DNA of 64,000 bases from contig NZ_JPFZ01000009.1 in NCBI RefSeq assembly GCF_000722775.1, positions 868,001-932,000 of the forward strand, given 5' to 3'. Of the stretch, positions 45,833 through 56,800 are shown in pieces. The notes under the pieces are model-generated. The model ran no database searches. It was not told where the DNA came from and saw nothing but the letters and a program-made list of their open reading frames with translations. Every line of letters begins with the position of its first letter. Within the stretch, counting starts at the first letter, position 1. The stretch is from Streptococcus mitis subsp. hohhotensis. GTDB taxonomy: Bacteria; Bacillota; Bacilli; Lactobacillales; Streptococcaceae. The translations under genes and the position numbers were made by a program.

Positions 45833-46672
45833 TTAAATAGCCAGGTCAAACTTCAACTGTGGCTTGACAGGGTCATAATCCACCAACTCAAAATCTTCTG
45901 CTTTAATATCAAAGAAATTGGTCTTATCTGGCACATTCAAGACCAAACGTGGTTGGCAGTTTGACGGCTCCCGACGGAGCAATTCTTGAGCTTGTTCAAA
46001 TTGATTGTCATAGATATGGAGGTTGTTGATAAAGTAGAAGAACTTCCCAACCTTCCAGCCAAAATGCTTGGCAATCATCATTTGGAGAGCCACGTACTGC
46101 ATAGCATTGATGTGGTGGGCCACTAACATGTCATTCGAACGCTGAGTTAAGGTTGCATCCAGATAGATTTCTCCATCTACACGGCGGACATCAAACATTG
46201 TCTGAAAGGCACATGGGAGTAGCCCATCTGTTTCTTCGAAAGCTTGGTAATCCCAGAGCGAAATGATATTGCGACGGTTCCAAGGGTTGGCTTCCAACTG
46301 CTTGAGAAGCTTATTGATGATATCGTGTTTCTTAACAACGGCACCATAGCGCTCACCAATGGTTCCAGTATCACCCACTTCCCAGTCATTCCAGTAGTGA
46401 ACATTGTACTTGTCATTGAGCACTTCTAAGCTATTTGACTGGTCTTGGTAGATCCAGAGAACTTCTTTGATAGCTGATTTGATGGCAATAGGACGCAAGG
46501 TTGTGATGGGGAATTCCCCTTTTGCCAAGTCATACTCTGCAAAGGCACCCGTTACGTACTTAGAGTTAGCAACTGTCCCATCCTTATACTTAGGACGTGC
46601 TTGCTCTGAAAAGACACCATCTTTGAGGATTCGTTCAATATTCTCTTTAAAAATCGTATCTGCTTTTGTCAT
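45833..46672 (-). CDS. thyA: Thymidylate synthase
   Basis: Methylates dUMP to dTMP with methylene-tetrahydrofolate. 279 residues; the catalytic cysteine lies in [15 protein letters not shown] and the dUMP-binding segment in [20 protein letters not shown] folate-site end [15 protein letters not shown] is present. The SNDM sequence differs from the more common SGDV/SxD, as in some firmicute ThyA. Monocistronic, with a GAG-type ribosome binding site. Confidence 0.95.
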   Translation of the reverse strand: MTKADTIFKENIERILKDGVFSEQARPKYKDGTVANSKYVTGAFAEYDLAKGEFPITTLRPIAIKSAIKEVLWIYQDQSNSLEVLNDKYNVHYWNDWEVGDTGTIGERYGAVVKKHDIINKLLKQLEANPWNRRNIISLWDYQAFEETDGLLPCAFQTMFDVRRVDGEIYLDATLTQRSNDMLVAHHINAMQYVALQMMIAKHFGWKVGKFFYFINNLHIYDNQFEQAQELLRREPSNCQPRLVLNVPDKTNFFDIKAEDFELVDYDPVKPQLKFDLAI

Positions 46673-46719
46673 TCTCTCACCTCATTTATTGTCCTAACTA
46701 GTATAGCATAAAAAAAGAA

Positions 46720-46765
46720 AGGAGGAAAATCACTCGCTTCTGGAAAGCAATTTTCTCCTTTTTTA
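46720..46765 (-). terminator. Terminator of gki
   Basis: AAAGGAGAAAAT..ATTTTCCTCCTTT stem on the minus strand, followed by a T-run, just past the glucokinase stop. Confidence 0.7.
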
Positions 46766-46767
46766 TT

Positions 46768-47727
46768 TTACTGCAATACAAGTGATGCTGCTCCGATAAC
46801 CCCAGCGTCGTTTCCTAGAGTTGCAAGAGCCAATTTTGTGGATGTACGTACTTGTGGGAAAGTATTTTCATCGTAGACTTTTTGAACACCTTGTAGAAGG
46901 AATTCTCCTGCAGCTGACACACCGCCACCGATAACGATTGTTGATGGGTTTAGGATTGAACCGATATTAGCACAAGCGATTCCCAAGTAACGTGAGAAGT
47001 TACGGTAAACAATCAAAGCAAGGTCGTCTCCTTCTTTTGCAAGGTCAAAGACAGTCTTAGCAGTTACTTCTTCTCCGTTATCAATCAAGCGTTTCAAAGC
47101 TGCATCGCCTTCGTATTCATCCGCATAACGACGAGTCAAGTTAACAATCCCTGTTGCTGAAGCAACTGTCTCAAGGCAACCTTTCTTACCGCAAGTACAT
47201 GCGATTGGTTGGTCAAAGTCAACAGTGATGTGACCAAGCTCACCTGCTGCACCAGCAACACCGTGAAGCAATTTGCCTTCTGCAACGATACCCCCACCAA
47301 CACCAGTACCGAGTGTCATAAAGACAACGTCTGGTTGGTTATCACCAGCACCCATCCAACGTTCACCAAGAGCTGCTACGTTGGCATCATTATCGATGAA
47401 AAATGGAATGCCCAAAGCTTTTTCAATCTTTTCTTTGATTGGTTGAAGGGTTTTCCAGTTGAGGTTGTAGGCACCAATAACTGTTCCTTTTTCACGGTCA
47501 ACCACACCTGGTGATCCCATTCCAATTCCTTGGAAGTCCGCTGCTACCAATCCAAGCAAGTCCAAACGGTGTTGAATAGACTCAATCATATCATCTACGA
47601 TATGACTTCCCTCATCCAAAATGTTGGTCTTGATAGACCATTTTTCTTGGATTTCTCCTGCTGTTGTTAAGATTGCAAATTTGATAGAAGTTCCACCAAG
47701 GTCAATCCCAATAATCTTTTGACTCAT
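46768..47727 (-). CDS. gki: Glucokinase, ROK family
   Basis: Phosphorylates intracellular glucose. 319 residues from the second of two ATG codons, which is better spaced from GGAG. ROK signatures: IGIDLGGTSIKFAI phosphate-binding loop, zinc-binding CTCGKKGCLETVAS, ENxD-like DNDANVAALGE. One of the standard pneumococcal MLST loci. Confidence 0.96.
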   Translation of the reverse strand: MSQKIIGIDLGGTSIKFAILTTAGEIQEKWSIKTNILDEGSHIVDDMIESIQHRLDLLGLVAADFQGIGMGSPGVVDREKGTVIGAYNLNWKTLQPIKEKIEKALGIPFFIDNDANVAALGERWMGAGDNQPDVVFMTLGTGVGGGIVAEGKLLHGVAGAAGELGHITVDFDQPIACTCGKKGCLETVASATGIVNLTRRYADEYEGDAALKRLIDNGEEVTAKTVFDLAKEGDDLALIVYRNFSRYLGIACANIGSILNPSTIVIGGGVSAAGEFLLQGVQKVYDENTFPQVRTSTKLALATLGNDAGVIGAASLVLQ

Positions 47728-47852
47728 CATATTCTCCTTTTTTATTATGAATTAATTGAAAATGCTTACAGTACTAGTATAACAAAATTCACTCATTTAT
47801 GCAAAGGTTTGCGTGAATGAATTATAAGGAATTTTTCGCCTACCAGTATCTG

Positions 47853-48998
47853 TTAGTCATCTAAATGATTAATTGCATAATTAGCTTCTTCCTCTGTAAA
47901 GCCATCTATAGAAGAGGTCAATTGGTTGATGAGACGAGACTTAGACATATTAAATAATTTTCTATAGTTTTTAGCATTAAATAAGGCATTATATTTATAA
48001 TCGGCTTCTAAATGATCAACCGCATATTGAGCTGCATCATTTGAAAATTTATCAAAATCAGAAGTTAATTGTCTATACATACGTTTTTTTGACATGTGGA
48101 ATAACGAATTATAACTTTTTGCCTTTCCTAAAGCAGCAGAATATTCACTATTGCTATCATTACTAGAAGAAGCTGTACTTGCTTGACCTTCCTTCCAAAC
48201 TCCGTCAGCGCCAACATAATAACGTCCACCATCAACCCATTCATTGACAGCCATTTTACCATTCGATTTTAAATAATAATTTCCTTGCCATGTACTATAA
48301 GCATAAGATCCATCTGATTTCAAGTAATACCAAGCTTGATAGGTAGCATCATAAACCCATTCACCTTTAGCCATTTTACCATCCGATTTCAAATAGTAGT
48401 TCCCTTGCCAAGCATTGCGAGCATAAGATCCATCTGATTTCAAGTAATACCAAGCTTGATAGGTAGCATCATAAACCCATTCGCCTTTAGCCATTTTACC
48501 GTTTGATTTAAGGTAGTAAGCTCCTTGCCATGTACTGTAAGCATAAGATCCATCTGATTTCAAGTAATACCAAGCTTGATAAGAATCATCATAAATCCAT
48601 TCGCTCTGGGCCATTTTTCCGTCTGCTTTCAGATAATAACTTCCTTGCCAAGTATTTTTCACTGGATTTCCATTTCCATCAAAATAGTACCAAGCACCGT
48701 CCTGCTTAACCCAACCACTTGTTGTAGATGAAGTTGTGTTGGTTTGAGCCGCAGTTGCTTGTTTTGCTTTAAAGGCACCCTTAGGAGCATTTTTCAATTC
48801 GCAAGCCACACCATCATGATCGCGGTCTAACTTGGCAGAATAACCAGGATCCCCCTCATGAAGATCCGAATAGCCATTAGCCCAAGCTTCCTTACAACTA
48901 GAAAAATGAATGTTTTCTTCCGCTAAAACTGGTTGTGAAAACAAGGCTAAAACTGGCAATGTAGCCAGACTCATTTTTAAAAATAGACGTTTGTTCAT
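47853..48998 (-). CDS. Choline-binding surface protein with Excalibur and Ltp domains
   Basis: 381 residues. The signal peptide ends near VLAEE. An Excalibur calcium-binding module follows (HFSSCKEAWANGYSDLHEG..LDRDHDGVACE, residues ~31-65). Next come choline-binding CW repeats (about residues 95-272: GWVKQDGAWYYFDGNGNPV, then three ~43-residue units with WQGxYYLKSxGKMAxxEWV). The end has two Ltp-type helical repeats (ALGKAKSYNSLFHMSKKRMY; ALFNAKNYRKLFNMSKSRLI). CW repeats tether the protein to phosphocholine on teichoic acids. Ltp repeats are known from phage TP-J34 lipoprotein Ltp, which blocks DNA entry. The combination suggests a wall-bound, non-lipidated Ltp protein. Confidence 0.9.
   Translation of the reverse strand: MNKRLFLKMSLATLPVLALFSQPVLAEENIHFSSCKEAWANGYSDLHEGDPGYSAKLDRDHDGVACELKNAPKGAFKAKQATAAQTNTTSSTTSGWVKQDGAWYYFDGNGNPVKNTWQGSYYLKADGKMAQSEWIYDDSYQAWYYLKSDGSYAYSTWQGAYYLKSNGKMAKGEWVYDATYQAWYYLKSDGSYARNAWQGNYYLKSDGKMAKGEWVYDATYQAWYYLKSDGSYAYSTWQGNYYLKSNGKMAVNEWVDGGRYYVGADGVWKEGQASTASSSNDSNSEYSAALGKAKSYNSLFHMSKKRMYRQLTSDFDKFSNDAAQYAVDHLEADYKYNALFNAKNYRKLFNMSKSRLINQLTSSIDGFTEEEANYAINHLDD
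48286..48660 (-). repeat. Tandem 129-bp choline-binding repeats
   Basis: Three near-identical units of about 129 bp, visible as recurring minus-strand CAAGCTTGGTATTACTTG and GGTAAAATGGC. The units at about 48340-48470 and 48470-48600 are almost identical, so copy number may vary between strains. Confidence 0.8.
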
Positions 48999-49106
48999 CT
49001 TTTTCTCCCATAATTATGATATCGATTTCATGTTTATTTTATCAGATTTATTTCTTCAATTCAAGGAAAAATCAATCCTAGTTCTTATAACTTTTCATTA
49101 CAATTC

Positions 49107-50831
49107 TTATTTTTGTTTTTGAATAAATAACTCATACAAGCCTCTCACTGCATTACAGCCGTAAATATCTTCTGCTTGGACTAAGTCTTTTAAGGTCAAA
49201 ACTTTCTCTTCTACCTCTCCTGTTTCCAGCAAATGCTGACGGTAAATTCCTGGCAAGATTCCAAGTCGGATAGGCGGTGTGTAGAGTTTCCCATTAATTT
49301 TTAAGACCAGATTTCCAATAGAGGTTTCAAGAAGTTCTCCAGACTTATTGTGGTAAATCTTCTCTTGTTCTCCTAAACTCAAGTGTGGTCTATGAGTTGT
49401 CTTAAAGTAGGTAAAGGCATGTTGCAAATTGGCTTCCTGCAGGCAAAGTTTGGCTTTGCAGAAGGTCGGACTGAAAGGTTCCAATACTTGACGATTGACT
49501 TCTATCTCTCCAGATTTGCTAATGCTGATTCGCAAGCGGTAATCTTGATTAGCATCACAAGTCTGACACTCTGCTTCAATCTTTTGTCTCAAAATTTCTG
49601 GGTCAAAAGGAAAGGCAAAATATCGACTAGCTTTTCTCAGTCTTTCCAGATGTTGTTCTTCAAACAGCAAGTTCTTCTGGCTGATTTTCCCTGTAGTAAT
49701 CAGTTTGAAACGAGCTTGTTTACGATAGAGAACAGCTGCCTTTTGATGAACCTCTCGGTATTCAGATTCCCAAGTGCTATCCCAAGTAATGCCACCACCC
49801 ACTCCATATATGGCTTTTTCTTGATGCAATTGAATGGTACGAATGGCGACATTGAAAATCCGTTGCCCATGTGGAAGCAGGAGACCAATCGTTCCACAGT
49901 AGACTCCTCTGGGTTGTGGTTCCAAGTCCTTAATGATTTCCATAGTCGCAATTTTTGGAGCGCCCGTTATGGAACCACAAGGAAAGAGTGAGCGGAAGAT
50001 TTCAACAAGATCAACATCCTCTCGCAACCGACTCTTGATGGTCGAAGTCATCTGCCAAACAGTAGAATACTGTTCTACCTGACACAGACGCTCCACGTGC
50101 TCACTTCCCACTTCAGAAATACGGTTCATATCATTGCGCAAGAGGTCCACGATCATCATATTTTCAGAGCGATTTTTAGGATCCTGCTCCAACCAGCTAG
50201 CCTGTTCTAAATCTTCTTGGTCAGTCATGCCACGCTGAGTCGTTCCCTTCATTGGTCGCGTTGTCAACTCGCGGTCATTTTGCTCAAAAAAGAGTTCTGG
50301 ACTCATGGAAATCACTGCCATCTCATCGTGTTCTACATAGGCATTGTAGCCCGCCTCCTGCTCTACCACCATACGATTGTAGATGGCAAAAGGATTGGCA
50401 GACAACTCCTGCTTGAGTTGGACGGTGTAGTTGACCTGATAGGTGTCTCCCTGGCGTAAATGATGGTGAATCTGAGCAATCGCCTTTTCATAGTCCTCTG
50501 CAGACGTTACTTCCTGCCAATTTGAAGGCAAATCAACCTCATCATAAGTCAGAGGAATAGGGGAAGTTTCTACGCTATCATGAACAGTAAAGTAAATCAG
50601 GTACTCTCCCAGTAGGGGAGCCTTGTGAACTGCTAATTTCTCCTCAAAAGCAGGTGCAGCCTCGTAGCTGACATAGCCCACCACATAGTAGCCCTGCTCT
50701 TGGTAGCTTTCCACTTGTGCCAGCAAGGCTGTTACTTCCGCTAAATCTCTGGTTTTTAACTCTTTGATAGGCTGGGTAAAGGTGTATCTCTCCCCCAAAG
50801 CCCTAAAATCAATCACTGTTTTTCTATGCAT
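49107..50831 (-). CDS. pabB: Aminodeoxychorismate synthase component I fused to aminodeoxychorismate lyase
   Basis: 574 residues. The N-terminal part (~1-370) is a chorismate-utilising PabB domain with GSITGAPKIATMEII and GVYCGTIGLL signatures. The C-terminal ~200 residues (from about KLITTGKISQ) match a PabC-type fold IV aminotransferase/lyase. It makes p-aminobenzoate for folate, with PabA elsewhere. Lies downstream of zmpB, separated from it by a terminator. Confidence 0.93.
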   Translation of the reverse strand: MHRKTVIDFRALGERYTFTQPIKELKTRDLAEVTALLAQVESYQEQGYYVVGYVSYEAAPAFEEKLAVHKAPLLGEYLIYFTVHDSVETSPIPLTYDEVDLPSNWQEVTSAEDYEKAIAQIHHHLRQGDTYQVNYTVQLKQELSANPFAIYNRMVVEQEAGYNAYVEHDEMAVISMSPELFFEQNDRELTTRPMKGTTQRGMTDQEDLEQASWLEQDPKNRSENMMIVDLLRNDMNRISEVGSEHVERLCQVEQYSTVWQMTSTIKSRLREDVDLVEIFRSLFPCGSITGAPKIATMEIIKDLEPQPRGVYCGTIGLLLPHGQRIFNVAIRTIQLHQEKAIYGVGGGITWDSTWESEYREVHQKAAVLYRKQARFKLITTGKISQKNLLFEEQHLERLRKASRYFAFPFDPEILRQKIEAECQTCDANQDYRLRISISKSGEIEVNRQVLEPFSPTFCKAKLCLQEANLQHAFTYFKTTHRPHLSLGEQEKIYHNKSGELLETSIGNLVLKINGKLYTPPIRLGILPGIYRQHLLETGEVEEKVLTLKDLVQAEDIYGCNAVRGLYELFIQKQK

Positions 50832-50851
50832 ACCTTAAGTATAGCACAAAA

Positions 50852-50887
50852 TAAGAAAACCCTCATCCGCAAAGCAGATGAGAGATT
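50852..50887 (-). terminator. Terminator of zmpB
   Basis: CTCATCTGCTTTGCGGATGAG followed by GGTTTTCTTATTTT on the minus strand, just after the zmpB stop. Confidence 0.8.
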
Positions 50888-50891
50888 TCAA

Positions 50892-53800
50892 TTATTTAAA
50901 GATTGAAGTTTTAAAGCTATTTGTTTGTTGAAGAAGTTTCTTGAAGATTTTCTCTTTAAGTGATACAGTATTATCAAATTTAACTGATCCATTTTTAAGA
51001 GTAGCTTTATCTTTATCAACAGCTGCAGCAAATGCATTCTTCAAGTCATCGTAGCTACTGTATGTAGTGCCGTCAATTGTAACTGGATTAAATCCTGCTT
51101 TCGCTTTATCAACAACTTCTTTGAAGTATTCTTTCTTCCAATCTTCTAGAGTATTAAATTTACCATCAGAAACTTTCTTAATGATAAAGTCATCACCTAG
51201 AGTAGCATGACCAGCCTGTTTAGACTCATTTTTCAGCATGTTAGAAGCGTAGTTTAAGAAGCCTTTTTCATATCCAAAGTAACCCCACATACGGAATGTG
51301 TTATGTTTGAATGACATAGAGCCTGGAGCTCCTTCACTTGTATTACCACCATAGATACCAGCAGTGATAGGCACCGTTACATAGGCAGAGCCAAATCCAG
51401 TTGGGTCATAAGTACCATTACCAGGACCGTGTTTGGTCATGAAGTTCTTATCTACTAGGTCGTTAACAGAAGTTAAGTTATATTCTTTTTCTTCTGCATT
51501 CAAATCACGAACCTCATCGTATTGGTTCTTCGTATTAGCGTTACGTAATTTCTTAGCAACTTTCTTGAACCAAGCGTTGTTTAGTTCTTTGCTGCCTTTA
51601 TCAAGAACGGCTTCTCCTTCAAGGTAATCAAGAAGCATTAGAGTATCGTTGAAACCTTTCATGTAATGATCGATTTCAGCGCGAGATGTAAGGTCATTTG
51701 GATTTGTGTTATACCATTGATTTCCGTCATTTGGACGTTCGTATGCCATGTTTAATCCAAGTGCTTTGAAGTCACCGTTTGGACTTGTTTCAGCAGGAGA
51801 TTGCAACATACCTTGTGCAAATGCTTCTAGGTCAGTACCTTCACGGTGTCTTGAACCACCTAAGTAAACCATACGGTCATTTACGTGAGTCGTTTCGTGA
51901 GTGAAGGCTGAGATACCAAAGTCACTAATCATATCAGTAACCATGAAGAAGACTGAATCATCCTTATAAGGGTTACCGTAAATACGAGCTACAGCTCCCA
52001 TACGCCAGTCAGTTGCATGATAACGACCTGTTGGTCCGTATAATTCACGGATAGGCGCTACATCCTTACCACTATTCGTATGTCCGTATTTATCTGTGCT
52101 GATTCCTTTATAGTTTTGATTATCTAACACAGGAGTTGGTACCATGTTATTGCTCTTAAGCAGCTGGTTGCGAACTTTATCCAATGATAGACGAGACCAG
52201 AAATCTAGGTAATTTTGTTGACCTTTAGCAACTTTATTGATTTCAGCTTTGAACGCTTCACGTTCGGCTTCAGTATTCTTACCGTATTTTTCAAATGAAC
52301 TGTAAGCCATAGTGTTATATGTTGAGATTAAGAACATGTGGGCATCTTTTAAGTTTAATAGAGGAAGAATCATCTTACCGTGAACATCATTATTTAATCC
52401 TTCGTATGCTCTGTGTTTCTTATCAGCAAATTCAGGAGTTGTTGTTTTTGGTTCGACAATATATACATTATCTTTAGTAGCTTTTATGAACCAATCGTTT
52501 AAGTCTGTATCACTTGTGAATAGACGCATATTATAGTCTAAGAAACTGTTTAACTCGCCTATACCGATAACTCCACCGATCGTTTCGCGATAAGCTTCTA
52601 AAGTTCTATCACCTTTAATGTTACTTTCTTTAGAACCAACCTTAATCAAGAAGTCTAACACATTAACATTCTTACCATAGAAGTCAGGTTTGAATAGCAT
52701 TAATTCTTTAATATTAAAGTCATCGAATTTAACTCCGTAGTAACGGTTGAGGTAAGACAAACCAAGAAGAACTGCGGCCTTATTGTCATCAATTTTCTTA
52801 ATCAAGGCACGTTTTGCAGCTTCATCAGTGTTAAGCTGGTGATCTTCATTTTCTACTAACTTCGTAACGAATTGAGTAAGATTATCTTTCACATACTTGA
52901 AGCTTTCTTCTAGGTACAAGTCCTTAATTGCATTGACTTTGTTGCCACCAGTTCTACCCAAATGTTGGTAAATCGGGTCAGATTGCAATTCAACTGGACT
53001 TAATTTGCTTTCAATAGCACTGATTAAGTCAGCACGATCTTTAACAACCATGTTTGGTGTGTACACAACTTCACCGAGCTCAGCAACACTATACTCTTTT
53101 ACTTGCTTAACTTGAGAGTCCTTAGGAGAAATCGTAAAGATATCTTTTGTCTTATCCGCGTAGTGAACCATAATATGGTCGGCATCTGTAAGGTCTGTGA
53201 CAAAGTCATTGCCTTTCATTGCAGTTACAGACAATACTTCTTTAGTCATTAATGGACTATCAGCGGCTAATTTATTTCCTTGATTTACAATCCATTCTTT
53301 GTTGTAGAACGGTTGAAGTTTTTCAACATTACGATAAGCAAGTTCACGAGATGCATCATAGTCATCAATATTTTTGTATTGATCAGCTTTACTTACAATA
53401 TTGTTCAGTTTGTCTTCAATAGGAAGTGTGCTTTCGAATTTATCAGCAGTGATTCCCATTTTAGCAATTAATTCATCAGCTTTTTCTTTAGTTATGCTAG
53501 GAATTTTTTTAGAATTTTTATAAGTTGTTTTACCTTCACTTACACCCTCAACACTGTAGTTGCGCTTCGTTCTAGAGTATGTAAAGTAATCATCAGCATC
53601 AATATCAGAATGACCAAAGACCATTTCACCAGTCTTAACTTTCATCATAGTGATGTTGTCTTCTATAGCCCCTAGTGCCCAGTTAGTCCCTAACAATCCA
53701 CCAGACATAACGGCTTCTTTGAGTTCAATAGAGCCTTTTGCTACAGAGTTTCGAAGAGTACCTTCTTTACCTAAAGTATTGTTGTTACCACCGTTTTGAG

Positions 53801-56800
53801 ATGAATATACAATTCCGGCAGCCTTAGCTTTGTTACCTGTGATTTCAGCATCAACATAAGCTTTTTCTACAATACCTTTCCAGTTCTCACCGACAATACC
53901 TGTTAAGTAACCACCTCGATTTCCAGCAGCGTGTACTTTACCGATAAATGCAACGTTACTTAATTTTCCACTACCATCAATTTTATTGATAACACCAGAT
54001 ACATCATTATTACCAACAACGTTACCTGTTACTTTAATGTTTTCTACAGTAGCATTATTTTTGATAACATTTGCTATCGGTGCAATCCTATCAGTCCCTG
54101 ACATGTCGATATTTACATTTTCAAGTAGTAAATCTTTAACAGTACCACCGACAATATCACCGAATAAAGGTCTGTTCATATTACTAATGGTAAATTTATT
54201 ACCGTCAGTGCTTGTTAATGTTCCTTTAAAAGCATTAGTAACATAAGATTTTCCTGCTGGTTTAACGTTAGCAGCATTGATATTGCTACCAAGCTTAAAT
54301 GTGCCAGTCGGGTCTTTTTGCATAGCTTTTACAAGGTCGTCAAAGCTATAATATACATCACCTTCGTGTGTTTTTTGTTTTTCAAAGTAATGAACATACT
54401 CTTCGTTCAGTGTGTTGTCAGCATTCCGTTGAACTAAGTCTGGTGCTTTGGCAGTAACTTTATATAAAGTTTTTCCGTCTTTTTCTACTTCTTCAATCTT
54501 GTCAACAGCAAGTCGTGTAACCTTGTTGTCGTGAGTGGTCACTCGTAGATAAAGTGGGGCAACATCAGCTGGTTTTTCTGTAAGCAAACTAGTATCTGTT
54601 TCATTACCGTCAGCGTCCACACTCATCAAGCTTGTTTCTTTGATATTTTTGATTTCAACTTTTTTGAGGTCAATTCTTAGAGGTTCTTCATTCAGAACTA
54701 CTTCCTCATCGCCTTCACCACGGTCATAAACCATCTTAGTTTCAATCTTATAATCTTTGTAGTATTGCAAATCTGTCAGGCTAGCTGTTAAGTTGTCAGG
54801 TGAAACATTCAATGTTTTCACAATCTCATCACCTTTTTTCAAAGTTAAGGTGATAGATTTAATGGCCGCCTTGCTTGGATTTTCTAGACTGTATTTAACA
54901 TCTGAAGTACGTTTCAAATCCTTAGGTTCAACTGCAGTGAGGGTCAATACTGGTTTTTCAAAGGTCTTGGTACCACGTTTCAAAATTCGGTCTTGAGGTG
55001 CCTCAAGGATTTCCTCTGTAACTTTTGGAGCATCCTCTGTTTTAACTCCTTTGATGGTGTTAAAGGTCTCGGTGATTTTTTTCTGACCTTCTTTACCTTC
55101 TTGAGCTACAACTTCTAAGCCTTTTTTCAGTTGAGCATCTTCTTCAACTTTTTCCTTAAATGGAATCTTTTCAATACTTTCTTCTACCAGAGTTCCTTCA
55201 ATTGATTTTGTTCCACGACTTACCTGTTGATTTATAGGCTCCTTGGTCACTTCCGTACTAGTTGAAAGAACTTGGTCAGTTTTGACACCTTCTACCGTTT
55301 TATAGGTTGTTTTTGTAACTTGACTTCCTTTTTCACCATTTCGTAGGACAGTTTCTTCGTCTGTATACTTAGTTGGATCCTCAGTCGTTTCAGTTTTGTA
55401 GTCAATTTCTGTAGTTGATTCTTCAACAAGGGTTCCCTCAGTCACCTTATACTCAGGTAATTGATCTTGAACAAGTGCTTGACCTTCTTTACCTGCCTCT
55501 TGGGTTCCTTTAGACTCTACTATAGCTTCTGGTAGTTCCGGTTGTGTTAGAGCTTGACCTTCCTTACCTGCCTCTTGAGTTCCTTTAGACTCTACTATAG
55601 CTTCTGGTAGTTCCGGTTGCGTTAAGGCTTGTCCTTCCTTACCTACCTCTTGAGTTCCTTTAGACTCTACTATAGCTTCTGGTAGTTCCGGTTGCGTTAA
55701 AGATTGACCTTCCTTACCTGCCTCTTGAGTTCCTTTAGACTCTACGGTAGCTTCTGGCAATTCTGGATGTGTTAGTGCTTGACCTTCTTTGCCTGCCTCT
55801 TGGGTTCCTTTAGACTCTACGGTAGCTTCTGGCAATTCTGGATGTGTTAGTGCTTGACCTTCTTTGCCTGCCTCTTGCGTCCCTTTAGCTACTTGGTGGC
55901 TTGGTTCAGTTTGTGGTACTGGAGTTGGGGCAGGTTGCACCTCTTTCTTAGTTCCGACTGCAATGACTTGCGACACAGGATTTTGAACCACTTGGTCTTC
56001 AATGACTTCTCTAACTTCTTGACCATTGACCATCGATACTTTAGTTACAAGACGACGCTGACCCTTTACTCCTGCTGTGACGATACGAGTCTGTCCTTCT
56101 GCTAGATTCGCATCTGGGCTTGTGACCGTTTCAAACGGAATCTCCACCAAGCTCTCTTCCTGTCTAACCTGAGGCTTCTCAGAAACTGGTTTTGCTTCAA
56201 CCGCAGGAGCAACTGGATTCTCTACTACAGGTTTTTCGATGACAGTTTCTGGAGTGACAGCAGGTCTTTCTTGAACGACTTCAGTTTTCTCGATTTCTTT
56301 TGAACTTTGCTTTTCTACTGGCAACTGAGGATGGTCAACTGAAGCTGGTCTTGATGGATGGAGTTCCGCTTCCTTAAAGTATCCAATATACTCATAGCCA
56401 TCAATGTGGATAATCCCTTCAGCCAAGCCTTCATGTGTAGAGGCTGAAATAGTTTGGTTATAAGAAAGCAATTCTTTATTTTCAAATGCAAATGTCCCAT
56501 AAGGTACAAAGGTACTAGCTCCTAAAGAACCAATCAAGAGAACACCTAGAACTTCTCTACGACCTTTTTTAGACACCAAAAAGACTGCTAGAGAAGCCGT
56601 TGCCAAGCCAAGACCTGCTAGGGCTAGCTCCTTACTTCCGGTATAGGGAAGTTGTTGACTGTTAGTTGCCTTCTTACGATAAACTACATAAAGAATATCA
56701 TCATCTTGAAATTCTGTAGGAACCTCATGGTGAATCAGGGTTTTTTCAGACTCGGTCAATTCCTGCTCCGCCAAATAACGGTAATGAACACTATGAGCAC

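Noticed and set aside
49383-49991. 202-residue plus-strand ORF
   Set aside because: Lies wholly antisense to pabB, which has strong family motifs and a well-placed start.
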